From Neocallimastix lanati (nom. inval.) (taxonomy: Eukaryota; Neocallimastigomycota; Neocallimastigomycetes; Neocallimastigales; Neocallimastigaceae): DNA of 45,991 nucleotides. Position 1 is the first letter of the stretch. Each line of letters starts with the position of its first letter. The DNA lies in contig JACVTC010000203.1 of assembly GCA_016946835.1 (NCBI GenBank), forward strand, positions 155,001 to 200,991. The letters run 5' to 3'. The position numbers were made by a program, and so were the translations under genes. Below, piece by piece: positions 11,267-21,800 of this stretch. The notes below the pieces were generated by a model that saw nothing but the letters and a program-made list of their open reading frames with translations, was not told the origin of the DNA and made no database searches.

Positions 11267-12871
11267 ATTAAATTTAACACTAAATAAATTTATTATTTTT
11301 ATATGATATTTAATAACGTTTATACTATCTAATGTAAAAATGAATAAATTTAGTATTTTTTATAATTTAAGTAATTTTAATTTACCAAAAATAGTTTCAT
11401 AGTCTTTTTTTTTTTTTTTTTTTTTTTATAAAAAAAAAAAAAAGAAGTGTAAATATATATATACACAAAAAAAGAAATAATAAAAAAATAAAAAAAAAAA
11501 AAAGGAAAAATAAATACTATATATATAAATAAATTATAATTGATGTTGGTAAAGTATATAAAGCTTCGAGAAAATTCAAATTCAACTCTTAATTTTCAAT
11601 ATTTAATTTTAAATTAGTAAAAGAAATAAAAAAAAAAAAAAAAATAAAAATATATATATATATTTTTTTTTATTTTTATTTTTTTATATATATATATATA
11701 TATATTTTTAATATAATTATATTATCATATGTATGAAAATTATTAATTATTATATATTATAATACATATAAAAATATTAATATTTAGTTCAAATGAAGCT
11801 AATAACTTCTTAAATAAATATAATGAAATATATTTATATTAATATTGAATTTTTTTTTTATTTTTTTTTTTTTTATTTTTATTTAGTAATAAAAAAGTTA
11901 AATTATTTATCTTTTTGTGAAAAACATTAATCTCATTGATTTTAATATTAAAAAAAAAATAATTCTTTTATTTAATTATATATATATTTATTCTTATTAT
12001 AATTAATAATGTATTATTCATAATATATAATTTATAAAAATGGAATGTATGGCTTAATATCAAACTATTTTTTTTTATAAAAATAATTATAAATATATAT
12101 ATATATAAGGTATAAACTATTATTTAATCATATATCAATTATTCATTTAATAGTAAAGTGAAGAGTAGAAGATTTTTTTTTTATTTAATAATATATAATA
12201 TGTAATTAATTACTTTTCTATATTATTAATTATTATTTAATTAAATAATATTAAAACAAAAACATTTAAATACACAATATCTATTTATTTTCCTTATTAT
12301 ATTTTTATATTTTTCTTTTGTTAATATTGAAACAAAAAAAATATATATATATTTTTTCTTTTAATAACATTGAAACAAAAAAATATATTTATATATTTAA
12401 ATATTTAATAACTGTATTTTTTTAATTTTTTCTTTTTATTATTTTTATTATTATTATTTTTTAATAATTTAATATTTTTATTTAGTTCTGTTTCAATTAC
12501 AATTCATATATTTAATTAAAATAAATAATTTAAAAAAAAAATTTTTTATTTAATAAAATATGTTTTTTATTTTTTATTTTTTTTTAATATATTATGATCA
12601 TCCATTAGAACCAATTAAATTAAAATTAAATTTAATTAAAATAATAAAAATAATAATAATAAAAAAAAAAAAAAAAAAAAAAAAAAACCCACTATTTTTT
12701 ATAAAAAAGTTTTTTTAATTTTTAATTTTACATTATATTCAATTATAAATTTTATTTTAATTTATTTATATTATATATTTTATATTATATATTTTATTTT
12801 ATATATTTTATTTTTTTATATTTTATTTTTTTATATTTTATTTTTTATATTTAATAATTATCTTTTGTTTT
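8541..12871. repeat. Long A/T-rich gene-free stretch
   Basis: Over 4 kb with no convincing coding sequence. It contains AAAT tetranucleotide runs (about 8897-8925, 9209-9233, 11210-11264), TA runs (10092-10130, 11688-11705), poly(T)/poly(A) tracts (11405-11427, 12659-12687) and ATTTT/TATAT-type runs near 12740-12850. The small open frame at 10147-10329 (-) has a TA-run-encoded Ile/Tyr segment and no recognisable features. An old membrane-protein relic near 10690-10860 (-) is possible but too decayed to call. Confidence 0.65.
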
Positions 12872-13088
12872 TGTTACAATATGTGAATTTATATATTAAA
12901 TGAATCTAGAACAATAATAATATAAATTTTAATATAAACATAATATAATGTAATTAATTAAAAGTAATCTAGAACAAGCCACATTTTTAGTATAAATAGA
13001 TGTAAATTTCATTATGCTGAATATAGCTAATAACCTATTCATATTTATCATAAATAACCTCATTAATAAAACTTCATATAAAATAACA
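12872..13088 (+). repeat. Left LTR of element A
   Basis: 217 bp with TGTTA/TAACA ends. It contains a TATA-like box (TATAAATAG at 12991-12999) expected to start the element's transcript. It matches the right LTR over its full length by eye. Confidence 0.93.
12991..12999 (+). promoter_or_regulatory. TATA-like box in LTR A
   Basis: The sequence TATAAATAG lies inside the left LTR, with an identical copy at 16020-16028 in the right LTR. The surrounding string AGTATAAATAGATGTAAATT is closely matched upstream of the gypsy gag gene (41629-41649), which supports a promoter role. The start site itself is not visible. Confidence 0.5.
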
Positions 13089-13103
13089 GATTAAGAGTCT
13101 CAT
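13089..13103 (+). other. Primer-binding site complementary to the tRNA-Lys(CUU) anticodon arm
   Basis: The 15 bases directly after the left LTR, GATTAAGAGTCTCAT, are the exact complement of ATGAGACTCTTAATC. That is the anticodon stem-loop (nt 26-40) of the animal-type tRNA-Lys-CUU as I recall it. Yeast tRNA-Lys-CUU matches at least the central GACTCTTAATC. Pairing would place the primer 3' end near nt 40, as with the 5'-half tRNA-iMet primer of Drosophila copia. The matching tRNA gene is not in this window. A second copy of the motif follows as an inverted arm (ACTCTAATC), so a small hairpin could also form. Confidence 0.55.
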
Positions 13104-13433
13104 TGACTCTAATCAAGAAAACAAAATAATGTTTTCATTATTTTGTTAACTACCGAATTATGCTACTCAACCGGACACGATCCAACTTCTCTCTATCAGC
13201 CAGATATAAACAATGTCAAGAAAATTTTTTTTTTATGATCTCGAAATTCAAAATTTGAAATTTTAGAATTCTGAAATACTGAAATTGAAATGTTTTAAGA
13301 TTGAAGAAAATAAAAAAGAAGAAAATAAAGAAGAAAATAAAGAAGATAATAAAGAAGAAAATAAAGAAGAAGAAAATAAAGAAGAAATAAAAAAGAAGAA
13401 AATAAAGAAGAAAATAAAAAAGAAATAATCGTC

Positions 13434-13751
13434 ATGAAATTCGTTATTACAATGGTAAAAATCACAAAAATACCAAATATCCAATTATTACTGATGAGGT
13501 TCAAGATTACATTAATATATATAAACATAGGATTAGCCAATAAAGCCAGTATTTCTAATAATTCAGACCAGAATAAAAATGAAACTTGTATTTACGATCC
13601 TATCGATACAAAAATTAATGATGATCAACTTTATAATGAACAAGATCAAGAAAATAACAAAAAATTGCCTTGGTTATGGATTGGAATTGGTATTGGAATT
13701 TTTGTTATAATAATTTTAATTATTATAATCCTCTGTTGTTGTTTACATTAA
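13434..13751 (+). CDS. Hypothetical small C-terminally anchored membrane protein inside element A
   Basis: A 105-codon frame. The last 30 residues contain LPWLWIGIGIGIFVIIIL followed by more Ile/Leu and CCCLH, a clear membrane helix with a cysteine-rich tail. The middle part (SNNSDQNKNETCIYDP, then Asp/Asn/Gln-rich) is hydrophilic, as in an extracellular segment. Directly upstream (13290-13425) another frame encodes Glu/Lys/Asn repeats, and a GTAAAAAT donor-like site occurs at 13454, so the real gene may be spliced or frameshifted and this start is uncertain. It lies between the LTRs in element orientation. It resembles neither Gag nor Env of any family I recognise. It may be cargo or chance. 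Confidence 0.3.
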   Translation: MKFVITMVKITKIPNIQLLLMRFKITLIYINIGLANKASISNNSDQNKNETCIYDPIDTKINDDQLYNEQDQENNKKLPWLWIGIGIGIFVIIILIIIILCCCLH

Positions 13752-14749
13752 TAGAAATAAATTTTTCTCATATTACGATTTCTCAAAATTTCCAATACTT
13801 TGCCAACCTTTCAATATTTATAAAATATAAATAATAATTACTTATTATGTCTACTTTGTTAATATAAATATCCACTAATATTATTACATACTCTCACATA
13901 TACACAAATATTATAAATTTAATGAAGAGAGAAAAGAGTTATAAAACATGATTTAATACAATATTGTCTATTCTAACATACGATAAAACGATCAAATCAA
14001 TTTGCGATTTATATAAAATTTTCAAAAGGAATAATAAAATTGAATTATCCTTCCATAACGTTTGATAGAAGATAAAGAAAATTAACACAAATATGATGAA
14101 ATTTAAAAAAAAAATAAAATATTAATTTATTAAAAGAAAACATATTTAATCTCTAATTAATCTCTAATATACTATTTTATATGCAAGAAATCTAAACTAA
14201 AATAGACTATTCTACCCCATAAATATATCTAATACAATTTAACAATATATATATTAAGCAAACACATTATTAAACAATGATTTTTGCTCAACCACAAAGC
14301 ATATTATTTAAAGTATAGTTATTCAAATGCGTATTTATACATATCTTACGCATATATATATATATTAATAACGATAATGGAGGAGACTATATGTCTGAGA
14401 TCCCATACAAAATAATTTAAAATATAATATCCCAAATATTTAAGGGAAATATAATTGAATGGTAATTCCTAGCGTGAAATAGGTGCATTCTAACAATAAT
14501 AGTATTATTAAACCTAGCGTGAAATGGGTTTAGATAATAACTAATTTAATATTAATTTAACAAAAACCTTCATAATGAATGGTATAATATTATAAATATA
14601 ACCAAGAGTTATATACAAACAGATGAGATTTTTCCATCTACAAGCTATACTTATTGATTGCAAAATATTCATGAAGTTATAATTATTAAATTTATATCAT
14701 TAAGATTTTAATGATGAGAAAATCCAAATATATAAAATTCTTTAAAAAT

Positions 14750-15136
14750 TCGGATTTTAGGGGGAATAGTAACGTAAATTATTAATGAAAGCTAAAATGA
14801 AAGCTAAAATGAAAGCTAACTAAACTGAATAAAAATTAGCTCAATAAGAGAAATTTTACGAAAATTAGCCTACAAAGAGAAATAAACTAAAACTATGAAC
14901 CTTAGCAAAATATTATATAATTTACATTATTTACTAAAGGTCTAAATGGCTAGAATAACATAATTAATTATAAATGAAATCAATTTTAATACCCCAAGAT
15001 TATAGTTTATTAAATACACAAATATATAATAATCAACAATTTAATGTAAAACAAACAAATAGTTTCATAAGAGATTTCATAATAAATATTTAAAAGCAAT
15101 CGCAAGGTTAATACTAAACCCACAAAAGAGTGATAA

Positions 15137-15177
<41 letters not shown>

Positions 15178-15900
15178 GTTACCTCTTACCAACAAAAGTA
15201 TACCCTGTTACAAGGTTAATTACTTATCCCACAAAAAGAGATTATAATAAATTGTTTCTATCTCTTTATCCAACAAAAGTAAGGTTGAAGACTATAGGTC
15301 GAAGATACCACTTTAATAAATTTATTTTTAACAGGTTAATAATAATTTATATAATGATTGCAAGTTAATTTAATGTAACAAAACTTAATTCGATGAAGTT
15401 TTTATAAAACTCATCTAATATGAATCTCGAAACTACAAAGTGAAAATAATATAAAAGTTAGCGCTAATCGATTATAATTGAAAGTGATGTAAAACCTAAT
15501 ATATAAGAGGTATTCACACAAATTGAGATGGTATAATATCACCCTTCAAGAGAAAGGTTTCCATCATACAAATGGTAATATATAAACCATATATTATAAG
15601 AGATGTTTTAGATACATCTAATATTAATGGTGTAATAATATTAAATACTTAGTTTTAGGGGGAAATTATTTGATTACAAATATAATTAAGAAATTATTTT
15701 AAAAATATTTAAATTGAATTAAAGAAATTAAAAAATGTAAAAGTATTTAATTCATATATAATTAAAGGATTATTTTAGAATAGAAATAATTAATAGCTTA
15801 ATAATATCAAGTTAATATTATATACTAGAAAAACTTTATATTCACATATTCACCAGTAAACCAATTTATTCATTATAGAATAACTAGGTTTAAGGGGGAA
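14750..15900 (+). other. Interior of element A with repeated polypurine tracts
   Basis: No coding frame. The purine string that precedes the right LTR (GGTTTAAGGGGGAA at 15887-15900) has two near-copies further left, TTTTAGGGGGAA near 14756 and near 15653. Only the last abuts an LTR. Other contents are three tandem ATGAAAGCTAA units near 14787-14820 and a poly(A) tract at 15139-15173. The 5' interior (13752-14750) is A/T-rich without a recognisable feature. Confidence 0.55.
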
Positions 15901-16117
15901 TGTTACAATATGTGAATTTATATATTAAATGAATCTAGAACAATAATAATATAAATTTTAATATAAACATAATATAATGTAATTAATTAAAAGTAATCTA
16001 GAACAAGCCACATTTTTAGTATAAATAGATGTAAATTTCATTATGCTGAATATAGCTAATAACCTATTCATATTTATCATAAATAACCTCATTAATAAAA
16101 CTTCATATAAAATAACA
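15901..16117 (+). repeat. Right LTR of element A
   Basis: 217 bp, identical by eye to the left LTR. It is preceded by the purine tract ending AAGGGGGAA and followed by the GTTTT target-site copy (16118-16122). Confidence 0.93.
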
Positions 16118-16454
16118 GTTTTATTTAAAATGTGTCAGAAATTATAAATTATTTAGAAGTGATGTATTGATAAATATACATAATGTAAATATATAAATAT
16201 TATAAGAATAAGCCACATTAAAATATATATATAAATATATTATAATGATAATATATGTGAAACTATTCTTAATTCATTATTCCTATTGTTCTCTGCTCAT
16301 AATTACTGATTATATACAAACTATTACTAAGAATAAATAAAATAATATTGAATTCATATTAGAATTCATACATATTTGATTATAATAAATTAAATATATT
16401 AAATAAAGATCACACATTTGAACCTAATTTCCAACAAAATGTTATTTTTTAATG

Positions 16455-16521
16455 TTATACAGAAAAGTATTATTATAAAATAATTTTTGTAATTATTTTA
16501 TAACAATACTTTTCTGTATAA
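16455..16521. repeat. Perfectly structured hairpin, 31-bp stem
   Basis: Left arm 16455-16485 and right arm 16491-16521 are reverse complements over 31 bases with a single A/G difference, separated by only TTTGT. The arms begin TTATACAGAAAAGTATT, which is not a simple TA run, so this is not chance from base composition. It could be a tiny fold-back element, a small-RNA hairpin or a replication-slippage palindrome. No flanking open frame or clear target duplication is visible. Confidence 0.85.
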
Positions 16522-17257
16522 TTTTCTATTAATCTTTCGATCTTTACTAAACAAAAAAATTTTTATTAATTTTAATATAAAAATAAATAAAAAAAATATA
16601 AATATATTATATATTATATATTATATATATATTAATATTGATATTTTTTAATATTTTATGTAATTTTATATTTTCCTTTAAATTATCTATATATATATAT
16701 ATTTTTTTCTATTATTTTTTTATATTAAATAATTTTTTAATATTAAATACAAAATATTAAAATAAAAAAAAAATTTGAACATTCTATGGAATAAAAATTT
16801 TAATTATTTTTATTATTTAATTTTTTATATTTATTTTTTTAATATTTTTATTATAGATTAAGGTTAGAAAATCAAAATTAAATTTTAATTTCTGTAACAT
16901 CAACTTTTGTTATGTAATAATCCACAAAATAAACTCTATATAATAATAAATGTAAAAAAAAAAAAAAATTCTTTTTTTAAATAAAACATAAAATTGAAAA
17001 AATAAAAACAAAAAATAAAAAATTTCAATATAAACAGAAAAAAAAAAAAAAAAAAAAAAAAAAGTGTAAATATTAAAATTATTTAATTTTAAATTTTTTT
17101 TCCTTTTTTTTACTATTTTATTAATATTATACTAAATGAGTGGATTTTTTCTTTTCTTTTTTTTTTTTTTTTTATATTTTTTAAGGTTAGTTGATGTAAT
17201 CGGATCGTTTTATTCTGTCAATAAAATAATTTTCCATTTTTTTTAATCTTTTTTTTT

Positions 17258-17290
<33 letters not shown>

Positions 17291-18840
17291 CTTTTATTTT
17301 TATTATTTTTTAGTTGTACAATAATAAATGATAATCATTTTGAGTATTGAATAAAATAAATATAAAATTATATTTATAATGAAAATAAAGTTTGAATATA
17401 TTTTTACTATAATATAATGCATATAACTTTATATATTTATTATTTTTATGAATAAAAAAGGAAAGAAAAGAAAAAGTGGATTTATTATTATTATTATTGT
17501 TGTTGCGATTAAAAAAGAAACAAATAATGTTAAGTTCTTATTTATTATAAAATTCATATTTTTTTATTTTTTTTTCTTTTTTTTCTTCCATATTAATATC
17601 ATATTAATATCATATTTTAATACTGTGTAACATCAATGATTGGATTGGAGAAGTTTACGCTTTATATTTTTATTTTCATTTTATTTTCTTTTTATATTAA
17701 ATTTTTTTATTTTATAATTATTATTTTATATTTTATTTTATTTTTTTTTTTTTTTTTAATTTTTAAAGTTTCCTAATCAAATAATCAAAATAGAAAATGG
17801 AAAATACCTTTATTAAATATATTGATAATGATAAACTGTTTAATAATTATTAAAAATTTATTATTATTATTAAATAAATAAATAAATAAATAAAAATTTA
17901 GCCAAAGAAAGGAAGATTTTTTTAATTTTATAAAAAGAAATTAAAAATAAATAAATAAATAAATAATTAATAAATAAATAAATAAATAAATAAAAAAAAG
18001 AAAAAAGAATAACATTTTGTGAATCTTTTTTTTTTTTTTTTTATTTTTTAATTTTTTTATATATGAAAAAATATATAAAATAAGATTAAATAGTATTTAA
18101 TATTAAAAAAAAAAAATTAATATTTAATATAAAATATTAATATTTTTAATTTTTAAAACAAAGAAAGAAACTTTGTTAAAATTTTTATTTTTGGATTGAC
18201 ATTTAATTTATATAATATATAAAATAAAATAAAATTAATATATTGTTAAATATATATATAAATTTTATCTTTTTTCTCTAAACTAATTTAAAAAAAAAAA
18301 AAAAAGAAAAAAAAATTAATTAAAGTTATGAGATAAATTTTACACTAAAAATTAATAAATAAATGAAAAAAATTTTGGAAGTATATAAATATCATAAAAA
18401 TATTCCTTTTATTCCTTTTTTTTTTAAAAAAAAAAAAATAAAAAAAAAAAAATAAAAAAAAATTATTATTTAATAAAAGTTATTTTTTTAAAAAAAAAAA
18501 AAAAATGAAATAATAATAAAATAATCTATTAATAATAAAATTAATAATAATATAATTAAAAATAAAAAAAATTAAAAATAAAAAATATATTAAAAATTTA
18601 TATATTCTTTAAAAATTATAAAATTTTATTATCTGAATAACTTAATACTTATTTAATAAATTTTATAATTTTTTATATTAAAAAGATTTTTATTATTATA
18701 AATATCAATAATAACTATAATAATTGATACTAATTAATAAATAATACATATTAAGGATTTTTAAAATAGAAAATTTTTATAATTTAAATATACTTTAGAA
18801 GAAAAAAATTATTATTTTTTTTTTACAAAAAAAATTTAAA
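16522..18840. repeat. A/T-rich region upstream of the dockerin phosphatase gene
   Basis: Contains poly(A) at 17037-17063, poly(T) at 17158-17174 and 17262-17290, AAAT tetranucleotide runs (17874-17895, 17950-17995) and A/T blocks up to the start codon. The start at 18841 is preceded by TTTACAAAAAAAATTTAAA, an A-rich leader. The short frame at 17448-17630 is low-complexity Ile/Phe/Lys and is not supported. No specific promoter motif can be named. Confidence 0.65.
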
Positions 18841-21800
18841 ATGAAAAAAGTATTACTCATTTCAACTTTTTTAGTTGCTTATGTTAAAGCAAATGAACCA
18901 GAATGTTGGTCACTCCCAAGATATCCATGGTAAAATTTTTAAGAATTTATTTTTTTTTTTTTTTACTTAAAAATGATTTTTTTTTTCCTTTAATTATTTA
19001 ATATTGAATATTTTATAATTAACCAATAATATTCATACCTAAATATGTAATATTAATTTATAATATTATAATATTTTTTTAGTTGTTCTAAAGGAACCAA
19101 GACTCAAATAAGAGATGCTTATGGCTATAAATGGTAATTTAATTCTTTTTAAACATAAATAATTTTTTTCCCTATTTCTAATATTATTATTATTAATTAA
19201 TATTTACAAATATTTAGGGGCATTGAAAATAAAAATTATTGTGGTATTTTATATGAAGTTAAAGATATTGAAAAGGTCAGTGTGAATGATCCAGTGACTG
19301 ATGAAATTATTGTTACTGATCCATCCAATTATTGTTGGTCAGAAAATTATATATTAGGTAAAATTTTTTTTTTTTTTGTAAATGTAAAAATATATAATGT
19401 TTTATTAATATAAAGTATTTTTTAATATAATACTTTAAAATTTTAATATTATAATGTTCTAACATTAATTTTATTATTTTTCTTTTTTTTTTTTTTTTTT
19501 TTAAAAAAATTTAAATTTCTTTGACATCAAAAAAAAAAAAAACTTTTTATATCTTAAATATATAGATAGTCATCCTTGTTGTAAAGACCAAAGTCCAGAA
19601 AATATTAATTATATTGATGATAACGGAATTACTTGGTAATTGAAGCTTATATTAAATTTATTGTTTATTTTTTTTATACTTTTATTTTCATTATATAATT
19701 TTTTTTTATTTTGGTAAAAAAAAAATAGAAATATATTGAATTATTAATTTTTATTATTTTATTTTTAAAATATAAAATATAATTATTATTGATATTTATT
19801 TATATTTATATTCAATAATATTATATATATAAAAAAAAAATAGGGGTATTGAAAATGGTGAAGTCTGTAGTATTGGTGATTATCATACTTTTGATTTGGA
19901 TCGTGAATTCATACAAGAAACAAAAGAAGAATGGAATGATTTTAAGAAAAGGTGGGATAATGGAGAAAAATATAATTTTGAAAGACTTTCCGTATTTGCT
20001 GGTGATAATGAAACTATGCTTAACTTTGGTTGGTATTCAACCACAGATGATGTACCAAAAATTCGTTACAGTATCGATAAGGATATGAGAGATGCTAAGG
20101 AATTTATGGGAAAGCAAAGATTTCATGAAATATTAAAAGGAATTAAATATTATTCAAATCAAGTTACAATTACTGGTTTGAAACGTTTAACCACTTATTA
20201 TTACCAGAGAAAGTTAAATGGTCGTTGGGAAGAACCAATAAAATTTGAAACTCAAGATCCTCATAATTATAAATTTATTTTTGTTGGAGATCCTCAAATT
20301 GGTGGTTTTGTAGGTAAGGTATCCTCTTTAGACTTAACAAGAGTAGCAACGGAAGATGAAGGTACAAGAAATGATGCTTTCAATTGGAATCGTACCATTG
20401 AAAAGGCTTTTAAAGTGGCTGGAGGAAAGCCAAGTTTGTTATTATCTGCTGGAGATCAAGCAGATAGTCTTTGTCAAAATCATACTGAAGATGAATATTT
20501 TCTTGATGAAACTCAATATTCTGCTTTCCTTTATCCAAAATTACTACAAGGTATTCCTCATGCAACTGCTATCGGTAATCATGAAGATGTCAATGAAAAC
20601 TTCAAAAATCATTTTAATGCGCCAAATACCTATAGAAAAATTGAAAATTCTGATCGCATAATTCCTGGTTATAGTTATTTCTTTAAATTTAATGACGCTT
20701 TAGTTGTCGTCCTCAATAGTAACCATTTTTCTTGTCAAGATTATACTAATACAATCAAGAGAGCCATTGCGAAATATCCAAATACCCCTTGGCGTTTAGC
20801 TATGTTTCATCATGATCTTTATGGTATTGGTCAATTCCATTCTCAAGATGCTTACATTGTCAATCAGTTAAGACCATGCTTAACTCCTTTATTAACTTCA
20901 AATCATTTTGATCTAGTTATTAATGGTCATGACCACTTTTATTCTACTTCTCACTTTGTTTCTTTCGATCCTTCAAAAAATCAATATGCTGTCAATAAAA
21001 TTAATGAATCTCATTTAAAGGATAAAATATTTAATCGTGATAGAAAAGGTACCTTATTCATTACTGCTAATTGCTCTACTGCGAGTAAATTTTATGGAGG
21101 TCGTGAAGATAGTTTTGACTATGCCTATTTCGGTAATCAAACCTATACCGCTACTTTTGGTTTACTTGATTTCCAAATGGATCAAAAAAATCAAAAATAT
21201 CGTATGAAAATTAGTTACTTTGACGTTGAGTCAGAAAAAACTGTTGATGGTGCCTTTATTTTTGAAAAAGATTTTGATGAGATTAATGATGGTCCTTATG
21301 ATTTTGGTGATGATTTCGATTATGGTGAGAATGATGATTCCATTGAACATATCAATGATTGTTGGGCCTATATCTATCAAAAGAAATGTTGTTCCGATCC
21401 TAATACTGATATTGTCTTCATTGAAGATGGTTTATGGGGTTATGAAGATGGTGATTTTTGTGGTATTCCTATTAATTATTCGGCTACTGGTCCGGTCACA
21501 CTCACTAATAAATTTAAGTTGATTGATAGAAGTGTATGTTGGTCTAAAGCCATCAATGGTAATGACTGCTGTCAGAAACCTTATGCTCAAGTAACACAAT
21601 CTGATGAAAATGGTCGTTGGGCTTTTGATTTTGAAAAGATGATGAAAGATATTGAAGAAAAGAGAGCCAACGGTGAATTACCAAAAGTAGGTTTTGGTAA
21701 AGGAGGTTTTGGCAAAGGAGGTTTTGGTAAAGGAGGCTTTGGCAAAGGTAGTGATAAGAGTATGAAATTCGGCAATGATACCACCACCGCCGATAGTGTC

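Larger units (their letters stand above)
12872..16117 (+). mobile_element. Complete non-autonomous LTR retrotransposon (element A)
   Basis: Two direct repeats of 217 bp (12872-13088 and 15901-16117) read as identical. Each begins TGTTA and ends TAACA. The 5-bp sequence GTTTT flanks the element on both sides (12867-12871 and 16118-16122), a target-site duplication from integrase. A primer-binding site directly follows the left LTR and a purine tract (AAGGGGGAA) directly precedes the right LTR, which sets the plus orientation. The 2.8-kb interior has no gag, protease, integrase or RT frame, only a short possible membrane-protein gene, so it must be moved by enzymes from another element. Identical LTRs indicate a recent insertion. 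The anticodon-arm type of primer site points to a Ty1/copia helper, but that is inference. Confidence 0.93.

Noticed and set aside
17448-17630. 60-codon frame with poly-Ile/Phe
   Set aside because: Encoded by ATT and T tracts; no recognisable protein feature or gene context.
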